The notes beneath the pieces were generated by a model. The model saw only the letters and a program-made list of their open reading frames with translations, made no database searches and was not told where the DNA came from. A stretch of 6,963 bases of DNA from an uncultured Succinatimonas sp. (GTDB lineage Bacteria > Pseudomonadota > Gammaproteobacteria > Enterobacterales > Succinivibrionaceae): contig CALBLB010000108.1 in the NCBI GenBank assembly GCA_937896115.1, positions 1 through 6,963 on the forward strand, in the 5' to 3' direction. Made by a program: the position numbers and the translations under genes. This document shows positions 1-5,630 of this stretch, one piece after another; within the stretch, counting starts at the first letter, position 1; each line of letters starts with the position of its first letter.

Positions 1-26
1 AAAAGCCCATCTTATGATGGGCTTTT
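1..26 (-). terminator. Rho-independent terminator after the idnD-like gene
   Basis: A perfect inverted repeat has 11-bp arms (AAAAGCCCATC at 1-11 and GATGGGCTTTT at 16-26) around a 4-nt loop. Read on the minus strand, the stem begins about 33 nt after the stop codon of the dehydrogenase gene, and its 3' arm ends in four T. The A/T flanks are symmetric, so it could also stop transcription arriving on the plus strand. Any U-tract beyond base 1 lies outside the window. Confidence 0.85.
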
Positions 27-59
27 ATAAAAAATTAATCGTTATATGTAGCGATAAAA

Positions 60-1115
60 TTACTGAGGTTTGTAACCGTTGAAGTTGTATTCAACCTTCA
101 TGGTCTCAGGGGACAGGGCTGCATTCATACCCTCAACACACTTTGAGGCGTCGAAAGAAGCAGAAAGCAAAGGCAAAGGATTGATAAGACCTCTATCCAA
201 AGCACTGACAACGGCACCGAACTCATCATAGAAACGGAATACAGAGTGCCACTTGATGCCCTTGACAGCGAAAGGACCGAAGTCTTTAGGTTCGTGACCG
301 GCACCATACATACCTACCTGAGAAACGATTGCGGTAGGACGGACCAATTTCATGAGTTGTGCACAGGCAAAGCCGTTACCAGTAGCTTCGATACCTAAGT
401 CAAAGCTACCCTTGTGCTCACACCATTTTTCGATCTGTTCAGGATTTTCCTTTGAGTTGCAGGTGAAGTCAGCACCCATCTGTTTTGCAACTTTCAAAGT
501 TTCACCACGAATGTCGACTACGGTGACGGTATTTGCACCGAGGGTCTTGGCTGCGGCAACGCACAAGCAGCCGATTGGACCTGCACCCATAACCACGACA
601 TCTTTGCCAATGATATTACCTAAAGCGTTGACGCCGCTGTATGCAATGCCCAAAGGCTCAGCAAAAGCACCTACTTCAGGCTTTAAGGTGTGAACTACAC
701 CGCACTGTTCTTCATGAACAGTAACGTAATCAGCAAAAAGACCGGTTGTGTGAGGGAAGAGAGCTGCAGAACCAAGATGCTGTACGTGTTCGCAGTAGGT
801 GTACATCTTATTCTTGCAGTAGTAGCACTTAAAACAAGGACGAGCAGGACGCATTACAACCATGTCGCCTTTTTTAACTTTAGTTACTTCACTACCGACT
901 TCTTCAACAATACCGCAACCTTCATGACCGATCACCAAAGGTTCTCTAACCACGATAGCGGTGCCGTTGCCGCCCTGAGTATAGTAATGCTGATCTGAAC
1001 CACAGATACCGCCAGTCAACATTTTAACGATTACTTCTTTCGGATCTTTGATGGTTGCATCAGGTACATCTTCGTAACGGAGGTCCATCTTTTTGTGTAA
1101 GACGATAGCTTTCAT
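60..1115 (-). CDS. idnD: L-idonate 5-dehydrogenase-like zinc-dependent medium-chain dehydrogenase
   Basis: This 351-aa cytoplasmic enzyme of the zinc MDR (alcohol/polyol dehydrogenase) superfamily probably interconverts L-idonate and 5-keto-D-gluconate, or oxidises a related polyol or sugar acid. The catalytic zinc site is visible as Cys38 (GGICGSD), His64-Glu65 (GHE) and Glu153 (FAEPL). The structural zinc lobe is Cys94, Cys97, Cys100 and Cys108. The Rossmann fold has GAGPIG at 177-182 and an acidic residue, Asp201, at the end of the second strand, which suggests NAD rather than NADP. Several stretches match my recollection of E. coli IdnD (343 aa): GGICGSDxHYY, the GSAxxFPH segment, GPIGCL, and the C-terminal SxFRF and INPLPLLSA segments. 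The ATG is preceded by TAGGAAAA (1130-1123) at a good spacing. No idonate or gluconate transporter or ketogluconate reductase is in view, so the substrate is inferred. Sorbitol/threonine-type relatives are the alternatives. Confidence 0.8.
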   Translation of the reverse strand: MKAIVLHKKMDLRYEDVPDATIKDPKEVIVKMLTGGICGSDQHYYTQGGNGTAIVVREPLVIGHEGCGIVEEVGSEVTKVKKGDMVVMRPARPCFKCYYCKNKMYTYCEHVQHLGSAALFPHTTGLFADYVTVHEEQCGVVHTLKPEVGAFAEPLGIAYSGVNALGNIIGKDVVVMGAGPIGCLCVAAAKTLGANTVTVVDIRGETLKVAKQMGADFTCNSKENPEQIEKWCEHKGSFDLGIEATGNGFACAQLMKLVRPTAIVSQVGMYGAGHEPKDFGPFAVKGIKWHSVFRFYDEFGAVVSALDRGLINPLPLLSASFDASKCVEGMNAALSPETMKVEYNFNGYKPQ

Positions 1116-1153
1116 GGTTAACTTTTCCTATGTATTTTTAGCTAAGCCTAATG

Positions 1154-1165
1154 TCGGCGTGCCGA
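1154..1165. repeat. 12-bp palindrome in the idnD upstream region
   Basis: On the plus strand, TCGGC and GCCGA flank a 2-bp centre. The site lies 39-50 bp before the dehydrogenase start codon. It could be a regulator operator half-complex or a small leader hairpin. It does not match the gluconate/idonate operator pattern I know from E. coli (ATGTTAC...GTAACAT). It overlaps the neighbouring GATCCC/GGGATC repeat by two bases. Confidence 0.45.
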
Positions 1166-1191
1166 TCCCTTCCTTAAAGTTGGTTGGGATC
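1164..1191. repeat. GATCCC/GGGATC inverted repeat upstream of idnD
   Basis: Arms GATCCC (1164-1169) and GGGATC (1186-1191) are separated by 16 nt. Inside them an additional CC/GG pair is positioned symmetrically, flanked by TT on each side. The whole 28-bp element is therefore nearly symmetric about its centre, as expected for a dimer-binding operator or a leader stem-loop. It sits in the probable 5' region of the dehydrogenase transcript. No regulator gene is adjacent in this window. Confidence 0.45.
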
Positions 1192-1435
1192 ATCCAAAGC
1201 AAATGTTTATGCGTAACGTAAACTCACAAACACAAGCTAAATAAAAATCTATTGAGCATTGTAGCCTAGGAAAAATTGCAATGACTTGAATGTCAGTATT
1301 AAATAATGAACTATGTAAAAAACTGTTATTAAGGTCAAATTAATGAAATTAGCTCTTGTATTGTTCTTGTATTTTAGAGAGGTAATTCCGTCTCAAAATT
1401 CCGTATGATTTGTTGACCATACCTGTTGGTAAATT

Positions 1436-2329
1436 TTAGCCGGAAAATTTTTTTGCTATAAGCGAACGGTGCCTGACATGAGCTTTTATACCGCGTGAGG
1501 TGAATCTGTCGGCCAGCGACTGAGCTATGAATACACTGCGATGAAAACCGCCAGTGCAACCTATTGCCACAGTAAGATAACTACGATTGCTTCTTTCTAT
1601 TTTTTCAAGACAGTTACAAAGCAGGTTATCGATTTCATCTATATATGCTTTTACCTCAGGATAATTTGAAAAAAAATCAATGATTGGCTGATCAAGGCCC
1701 GTATAGGAGCGCAGTTCTTTTTTCCAAAAAGGGTTTGGTAAGAATCTGGAGTCAAATACGAAGTCTGCGTCTTTGGCTATACCGTCTTTGAAACCAAATG
1801 ATTCAAAAATCATTACCAGTCTGCGTTCTGGTCTGCCCTGAACTAATGTGGTTATTTGATTCGCCAAATCGTGAACAGACAATTCCGAAGTATCAATACG
1901 AAGATCAGCCACTGATGAAATGCGCATAAGCATTTCTGATTCTTTTGAGATGGCTTCATCAAGAGACAGGGATTTTAGTGATAAAGGATGCAACCTTCTG
2001 GTATTGGCATAACGCTTTACCAGAACTTGATCGTCGGCGTCTAAATAGATGATGGTACTGCGTATGTCAGGATCATGTCTTGCTTGGACATATGTTTCAC
2101 TGATCAGTGCTTGATCACGGTCCCCACTGTAGAGAATGGTTCGTATGTCTATGGAAACGGCTATTTTAGGATAGTGTTCTTTGGCAAGTTTTATCAAATT
2201 GCCAAGAAAAGCAGCTGGTAAATTATCAATACAGTAAAACCCCAGATCTTCTAACACTTTGAGGGCTAAAGACTTCCCAGATCCGGAACGTCCAGAAATT
2301 ACAAAAAGTTGGACAAGATGATCTTTCAT
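1436..2329 (-). CDS. rapZ: RapZ, RNase adaptor / nucleotide-binding regulatory protein
   Basis: RapZ (formerly YhbJ) in E. coli binds the small RNAs GlmY and GlmZ. It delivers GlmZ to RNase E and so tunes GlmS (glucosamine-6-phosphate synthase) and cell-wall precursor supply. This copy is 297 aa, slightly longer than the 284 aa of E. coli. It has a Walker A P-loop GRSGSGKS at 13-20, the family segment YCIDNLP at 32-38, RRLHPL at 111-116, and the C-terminal CTGGxHRS signature at 258-265. Position 262 is Phe, where I recall Lys in E. coli. The C-terminal tail is basic (HVRHRSLIAKK), in line with the basic RNA-binding tail of E. coli RapZ, but it ends differently. The gene starts 23 nt after the ptsN stop. 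No Shine-Dalgarno precedes the ATG, only an A-tract, so initiation may depend on translation of ptsN. The npr gene found downstream in E. coli is absent. Confidence 0.95.
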   Translation of the reverse strand: MKDHLVQLFVISGRSGSGKSLALKVLEDLGFYCIDNLPAAFLGNLIKLAKEHYPKIAVSIDIRTILYSGDRDQALISETYVQARHDPDIRSTIIYLDADDQVLVKRYANTRRLHPLSLKSLSLDEAISKESEMLMRISSVADLRIDTSELSVHDLANQITTLVQGRPERRLVMIFESFGFKDGIAKDADFVFDSRFLPNPFWKKELRSYTGLDQPIIDFFSNYPEVKAYIDEIDNLLCNCLEKIERSNRSYLTVAIGCTGGFHRSVFIAQSLADRFTSRGIKAHVRHRSLIAKKFSG

Positions 2330-2352
2330 TTTTTTTATATCGTAAATGTCGT

Positions 2353-2826
2353 TTAGGCCATGGTTTTGCTGGTTAAAGCAGCATCTATCTGCTTTAGAAG
2401 AACGGTAATTTTGCTTTTTTCATTACGTGCCAGTCGCAGAGAGTTTAATAGATCCTGATTAGAGAATGTGTCGGTCAGGTTTTGCAACAATTTTTCCACA
2501 TATAGGTAATCGTCGTTTGGTGAGATGAAAAGAGTATATGCTATGTCAATGCTTTGCGGATCAGCATCTATAGAATTGAATTGAACTGGAGCGTCTAAGA
2601 TACTGAGTACGGCTAAAGTGTTATCAATGTCAGGGATCACCGCGTGCGGTATTGCAATTCCGTTGAAAAATACTGTAGTTCCGTATTGTTCTCGCAATAT
2701 AAGTGCTTTTATGAGTTTCGCCGGATCTGTTTTCAATAAGGTTGCAGCGTTTTCAGAAATTTCTTCAAAAAGACGTTTCTTACTGTAACAAAACAGAGTG
2801 GAAAGTATGAGTGTGTTGGGAAGCAA
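2353..2826 (-). CDS. ptsN: PtsN, nitrogen-related PTS enzyme IIA (EIIA-Ntr); start uncertain
   Basis: EIIA-Ntr is a cytoplasmic regulatory phosphoprotein. It receives phosphate through PTS-Ntr (PtsP and NPr) and in E. coli modulates potassium transport and other targets. The protein is recognisable from SKKRxxEEIS (15-24), LxxREQYGTT (44-51) and the active-site motif GIAIPHA, with His61 as the phospho-acceptor (His73 in E. coli). With the TTG start at 2826 it is 157 aa, against 163 in E. coli. No ATG exists in frame near the 5' end. The TTG has no Shine-Dalgarno, only an A-rich leader. The reading frame stays open upstream to about 2874, and the codons just before the TTG read I-F-L-T-K, which resembles the conserved N-terminal 'x-L-x-x-I/L-L' start of the family. 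A non-standard start at the ATA codon 2841-2839 would restore full length. The gene lies between hpf and rapZ, as in E. coli. Confidence 0.92.
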   Translation of the reverse strand: MLPNTLILSTLFCYSKKRLFEEISENAATLLKTDPAKLIKALILREQYGTTVFFNGIAIPHAVIPDIDNTLAVLSILDAPVQFNSIDADPQSIDIAYTLFISPNDDYLYVEKLLQNLTDTFSNQDLLNSLRLARNEKSKITVLLKQIDAALTSKTMA

Positions 2827-2830
2827 TTTT

Positions 2831-2864
2831 GTTAAAAATATAACGGCCCCGCTTTTAGCGGGGC
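2831..2864 (-). terminator. Terminator- or attenuator-like hairpin between hpf and ptsN
   Basis: A GC-rich inverted repeat has 8-bp arms (GCCCCGCT at 2846-2853 and AGCGGGGC at 2857-2864) with a 3-nt loop. On the minus strand the stem is followed by a U-rich stretch (CGTTATATTTTTA) rather than an uninterrupted T-run, so termination may be partial. It lies about 30 nt after the hpf stop and ends about 20 nt before the TTG start assigned to ptsN. It would separate hpf from ptsN-rapZ expression, and may also mask the ptsN ribosome entry site. Confidence 0.65.
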
Positions 2865-2894
2865 TGTATTGATTTTATGGATACAAAGCCAAAC

Positions 2895-3179
2895 TCAGTC
2901 TTTTAGCTTTTCTTTATATTTAACCAGCTGACGATCAACTTTGTCGATCAGACCGTCAATTGCCGCATACATGGTTTCAGCTTCGGCTTCGGTGTGGAGA
3001 CTGTCACCGGTAACCGCTACATCGGCCTTGGCAATATGAGTAAGATTATCCACAGTGAGGGTTACGTTAATCGAGTTGATTAATTCTGCCTTACGCTCAA
3101 GTTTTTTGAATTTATCATTCACGTAGTCCTTGAGTGCGTCCGTAAGTTTGATACCCACGCCCTGAATTTTCACTTGCAT
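2895..3179 (-). CDS. hpf: Ribosome hibernation promoting factor, short form (HPF)
   Basis: HPF binds the 30S subunit in stationary phase or starvation and, together with RMF in E. coli, promotes 100S ribosome dimers. At 94 aa this is the short HPF/YfiA-type protein (E. coli HPF has 95 aa) and lacks the long-form dimerisation domain. Family features include the start MQVKIQGVGIKLT, the basic helix around DKFKKLERK (22-30), and the near-identical C-terminal MYAAIDGLIDKVDRQL (69-84) followed by a Lys-rich tail. The ATG is preceded by AAGGA (3190-3186) at good spacing. The gene is separated from rpoN by 158 bp, which hold a candidate promoter and several inverted repeats, so it may be transcribed on its own as well as with rpoN. 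Confidence 0.96.
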   Translation of the reverse strand: MQVKIQGVGIKLTDALKDYVNDKFKKLERKAELINSINVTLTVDNLTHIAKADVAVTGDSLHTEAEAETMYAAIDGLIDKVDRQLVKYKEKLKD

Positions 3180-3191
3180 ATAACATCCTTA

Positions 3192-3209
3192 ATTCAGTAT
3201 CAACTGAAT
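3192..3209 (-). promoter_or_regulatory. Leader stem-loop adjoining the hpf ribosome binding site
   Basis: A perfect inverted repeat has 7-bp arms (ATTCAGT at 3192-3198, ACTGAAT at 3203-3209) and a 4-nt loop. On the minus strand its 3' arm ends one base before the AAGGA Shine-Dalgarno of hpf. In RNA this hairpin would sit against the ribosome entry site and could control initiation or protect the 5' end. It could also act as a DNA operator. Confidence 0.5.
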
Positions 3210-3217
3210 AGCAGAGT

Positions 3218-3236
3218 TGCATTAACAATTAATGCA
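3218..3236 (-). promoter_or_regulatory. Second leader stem-loop upstream of hpf
   Basis: A perfect inverted repeat has 8-bp arms (TGCATTAA at 3218-3225, TTAATGCA at 3229-3236) and a 3-nt loop. It lies just downstream of the candidate hpf promoter and 8 nt upstream of the other leader hairpin. With that hairpin it fills most of the predicted leader of about 60 nt. It is AT-rich, so the RNA stem would be only moderately stable. A protein-binding palindrome is an alternative. Confidence 0.45.
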
Positions 3237-3247
3237 TCCACAAGTAA

Positions 3248-3277
3248 ATAATAGGGTAAATTTTCAATAAAAGACAA
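3248..3277 (-). promoter_or_regulatory. Candidate sigma-70 promoter for hpf
   Basis: On the minus strand, a -35-like TTGTCT (3277-3272, 4/6 to consensus) is followed after 18 bp by TATTAT (3253-3248, 5/6). Transcription would begin near 3241 and give a leader of about 60 nt that includes both stem-loops. A promoter for hpf separate from rpoN fits the known need to raise HPF on entry to stationary phase. AT-rich DNA throws up such matches by chance, so this is tentative. Confidence 0.4.
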
Positions 3278-3278
3278 T

Positions 3279-3326
3279 GCGTTGATCAAATTTTTTAGTT
3301 TATTTGTCAAAAATTTGATCAAACGC
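3279..3326. repeat. Long AT-rich inverted repeat after rpoN
   Basis: Arms of 14 bp match perfectly (TTGATCAAATTTTT at 3282-3295, its complement at 3309-3322) around a 13-nt centre. The match extends by GCG/CGC on the outside if one base is bulged (A3323). Each arm itself holds the palindrome TTGATCAA. The element begins 11 bp after the rpoN stop codon and ends next to the -35 of the candidate hpf promoter. In RNA it would form a stem of about 17 bp without a clear following U-tract, which suggests a 3'-end stabiliser, processing site or weak terminator. As DNA it could bind a dimeric regulator. FNR-like spacing is not present. Confidence 0.6.
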
Positions 3327-3337
3327 AAAAAAGATAA

Positions 3338-4867
3338 TCAAACCAAACGCTTACGTTGTGATGATGAGGCAATTCCCAATGATTCACGGTATTTTGCTAC
3401 AGTTCTTCTTGCAACGATGATCCCTTCATCGGCTAACATGGAGGATAATCGGCTGTCAGAAAGCGGTTTTCTCGCATTTTCTTTTGACACCAACTCCTTG
3501 ATGCGGGCTCTTATGGCTTTTGATGAAGCGGTCCCGCCGTCATCGGTACTGACACTCGATGAGAAGAAATATTTAAGTTCAAATGTTCCTTTGGGAGTCA
3601 GTATATATTTTTCGGTGGTAATACGCGAAACGGTGGATTCGTGCATTTCAATTTCAGAGGCAATGTCGTTTAACACCATAGGATGCAAAGATCCTTCACC
3701 GTATTCCATGAAATCCTGCTGTTTTTCTACAATAACAGAGGCAACTTTCATCAAAGTTTCGTTGCGTTTAGACAGGCTTTGCATAAACCAATTTGCCTCT
3801 TGGAGGTTGTTTTTAAAAAACTTACGATCCTGTTCAGTTTGAGCTTGTGATGCCAGTTGACGATAGTGTTCGTTGATCTTTATTTTGGGAATACTGTCTG
3901 AATTTAACGTGACGTAATACCTTCCGTCATTTCCTTTTATAACTATTACGTCTGGGATAATGAAATCAGATTTTTCCTTTACGGCACCGTGCCCAGGTCT
4001 TGGATTTAGCGAGGTGATCAGGTCAATAGCCGGTTTTAATTGGTTTTCTTTGATATTGAGTTTTTGACACAGTGTTCTGAAATCTCTAACCGACAGTTCT
4101 TTTAGATACTCGTTTACTATATGCAGTGCCAGTTCAGTTGTTGCAGAAGGAGTTTTAGCTTCAAGCTGAAGTCTTAGGCATTCTTGTACACTGCGAGCCC
4201 CTACTCCCAAAGGATCATAGTTCCAAATCAGTTTGAGAACGCTTAAAGCATCCTCTTGTGAAACTTCGGGGTATGTTTCCCTGACGGTGGCAACAATGCT
4301 TTCTAATGATTCCTGCAAATATCCAGAATCGTTTATGCCGTCGATTATATTTTCAGCAATTAATCTATCTGCACCTTCAAGCGGTGATAAATCTAGTTGC
4401 CAAAGCAGGTGATCATGTAGATCTTCGGTAGTTTCACCCTCGTAAACATCGTCATTTCCTAACGATTGACCGTGTCTTGTATCAGCGGAATTAAGTCTTT
4501 GTCCTTGATTTTCTGAAAGATTTTGTACTGTATTTTGGTCTGATGATATATTTATAGTTTGATTGGCATCAGGAAAAGCCGTATCCGTACATTTTACCGA
4601 TGAATCGTTATCAAAGGGGTCGAATGTATCATTACTGTCAGCTTTTGATTCTTGTTCAGCCAGACTTTCTAAAGATTCAAAACGTTCATCATTACCGTCG
4701 TCCTCAACTTCGAGCATGGGATTTTGTAAAGCAACTGCTTTGATTTCCTGTCTTAGCTCCAAAGTAGAGAGTTGCAACAATTTTATGGCTTGTTGCAATT
4801 GCGGTGTCAGTGCTAACCCCAGTTTCTGTGTCTGTCTTAACTGAAGTGAGTTGTACAAACCGGCCAT
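3338..4867 (-). CDS. rpoN: RNA polymerase sigma-54 factor (RpoN)
   Basis: Sigma-54 directs RNA polymerase to -24/-12 promoters and needs ATP-dependent enhancer-binding proteins to open DNA. It typically serves nitrogen, motility and other regulons. The 509-aa protein shows the Gln/Leu-rich activator-interacting region I (about residues 7-50, with LTPQLQQAIKLLQLSTLEL), a long acidic region II (about 51-150), the core-binding region, the helix-turn-helix segment around 398-420 (VLNDIASEIEMHESTVSRIT), and the diagnostic RpoN box ARRTVAKYRE at 486-495. It is about 30 aa longer than E. coli RpoN (477), mostly because of region II. The ATG has a GAGGA ribosome binding site (4881-4877) at 9 nt. It starts 26 nt after lptB, the usual order in Gammaproteobacteria. 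Confidence 0.98.
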   Translation of the reverse strand: MAGLYNSLQLRQTQKLGLALTPQLQQAIKLLQLSTLELRQEIKAVALQNPMLEVEDDGNDERFESLESLAEQESKADSNDTFDPFDNDSSVKCTDTAFPDANQTINISSDQNTVQNLSENQGQRLNSADTRHGQSLGNDDVYEGETTEDLHDHLLWQLDLSPLEGADRLIAENIIDGINDSGYLQESLESIVATVRETYPEVSQEDALSVLKLIWNYDPLGVGARSVQECLRLQLEAKTPSATTELALHIVNEYLKELSVRDFRTLCQKLNIKENQLKPAIDLITSLNPRPGHGAVKEKSDFIIPDVIVIKGNDGRYYVTLNSDSIPKIKINEHYRQLASQAQTEQDRKFFKNNLQEANWFMQSLSKRNETLMKVASVIVEKQQDFMEYGEGSLHPMVLNDIASEIEMHESTVSRITTEKYILTPKGTFELKYFFSSSVSTDDGGTASSKAIRARIKELVSKENARKPLSDSRLSSMLADEGIIVARRTVAKYRESLGIASSSQRKRLV

Positions 4868-4878
4868 ATTTTTTTGTC

Positions 4879-4899
4879 CTCTGTATTGAGAATTCAGAG
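4879..4899 (-). promoter_or_regulatory. Hairpin spanning the lptB stop and rpoN ribosome binding site
   Basis: CTCTG (4879-4883) and CAGAG (4895-4899) pair, with three further inner pairs after a T/T mismatch and a 3-nt loop. On the minus strand the 5' arm overlaps the lptB stop codon (4896-4894) and the 3' arm takes in part of the rpoN GAGGA. Ribosomes finishing lptB would open the stem, so this suggests translational coupling of rpoN to lptB. The stem is short and the role is inferred. Confidence 0.35.
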
Positions 4900-5619
4900 T
4901 GAAAAATCTTTGCCAAGATAAACGCTTTTGACTTTTTCGTTCTCTTGAACTTCCTGAGGAGTTCCCTGTGCTATTAGTTCACCGGCGCTGACTATGTAAG
5001 CACGCTCGCATACTCCCAAGGTTTCTCTGACGTTATGATCGGTAATAAGGATCCCTATCCCGCGATTTTTAAGATGAGTAATTATGTTTTTAATTTCGGA
5101 TACAGAAATAGGGTCGACTCCTGCAAAAGGTTCGTCAAGTAGTATGAATTTAGGACGCGCTGCCAGAGCTCTTGCGATTTCTACTCGGCGTCTTTCGCCT
5201 CCTGACAGGGACATACCTAAATTGTTACTGAGTGATGCAACGTTAAATTCCTCAAGTAAATCATTAACCAATGATTCACGCTGTGCTTTATTTAAATCCT
5301 TTTGCAGTTCAGCTACACCCATTAAATTTTGATAAACGGTAAGCTTTCTGAAAATAGAGTTTTCCTGAGGAAGATAACCAATACCCATTCTGGCTCTTTG
5401 GTGCATGGGTAAAGAGGTAATATCACGTCCGTCCAGAAGCACTTGTCCTTGTTCAGATGAGATGATCCCAACCAGCATATAAAAGGACGTAGTTTTACCT
5501 GCACCGTTAGGACCTAACAAGCCTATGATGGAGCCGCTTGATACGTCAAGGCTTACATCCTTAACCACTGTACGTTTTTTGTAGGTTTTTCTTAAGTGTA
5601 AGGCTTTGAGCTCACTCAT
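4894..5619 (-). CDS. lptB: LPS export ABC transporter ATPase LptB
   Basis: LptB forms the cytoplasmic ATPase dimer of LptB2FGC. This complex extracts lipopolysaccharide from the inner membrane and pushes it along the periplasmic Lpt bridge. The 241-aa length equals that of E. coli LptB. All ABC ATPase motifs are intact: Walker A GPNGAGKT (36-43), Q-loop Gln85, signature LSGGE (138-142), Walker B ending in Asp162-Glu163, D-loop near Asp169, and switch His195. The ATG follows the lptA stop by 11 nt. Its weak GAG-type ribosome binding site overlaps the lptA TGA, so it is probably translationally coupled. The partner permease genes lptF and lptG are not in the window, as expected since they usually lie elsewhere. 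Confidence 0.98.
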   Translation of the reverse strand: MSELKALHLRKTYKKRTVVKDVSLDVSSGSIIGLLGPNGAGKTTSFYMLVGIISSEQGQVLLDGRDITSLPMHQRARMGIGYLPQENSIFRKLTVYQNLMGVAELQKDLNKAQRESLVNDLLEEFNVASLSNNLGMSLSGGERRRVEIARALAARPKFILLDEPFAGVDPISVSEIKNIITHLKNRGIGILITDHNVRETLGVCERAYIVSAGELIAQGTPQEVQENEKVKSVYLGKDFSL

Positions 5620-5630
5620 TTAGAAACATC

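Larger units (their letters stand above)
1116..1435. other. Intergenic region between rapZ and the idnD-like gene (320 bp)
   Basis: I see no gene here. A short open frame over 1374-1559 is a shadow of the rapZ 3' end. On the minus strand there is a possible -10 hexamer TACAAT (1263-1258, 5/6 to consensus) without a convincing -35. A transcript from it would have a leader of about 135 nt. The leader contains two adjacent palindromes (1154-1165 and 1164-1191). AATTCCGT occurs twice 13 bp apart (1384-1391 and 1397-1404), and TACCTGTTGGTA (1420-1431) is a small palindrome just after the rapZ stop. No GC-rich hairpin with a T-tract follows rapZ, so its terminator is not evident. Read-through into the dehydrogenase, or Rho-dependent ending, remains possible. 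Confidence 0.6.

Noticed and set aside
690..998. Plus-strand open frames opposite the dehydrogenase gene
   Set aside because: They are antisense shadows of the idnD-like gene, with no family resemblance or ribosome binding site.
1145..1167. Sigma-54-like -24 element (CGGCACG on the minus strand) ahead of the idnD-like gene
   Set aside because: The -24 half resembles TGGCACG, but the bases at the required distance do not contain the -12 GC, so it is not a credible sigma-54 promoter.
1214..1230. CRP-like half-site TGTGA on the minus strand upstream of idnD
   Set aside because: Only one half (1228-1224) is present; the position of the second half, TCACA, does not match.
3282..3842. 186-codon open frame on the plus strand opposite rpoN
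   Set aside because: It is a shadow of the rpoN coding sequence, has no recognisable domain, and starts within the inverted repeat.
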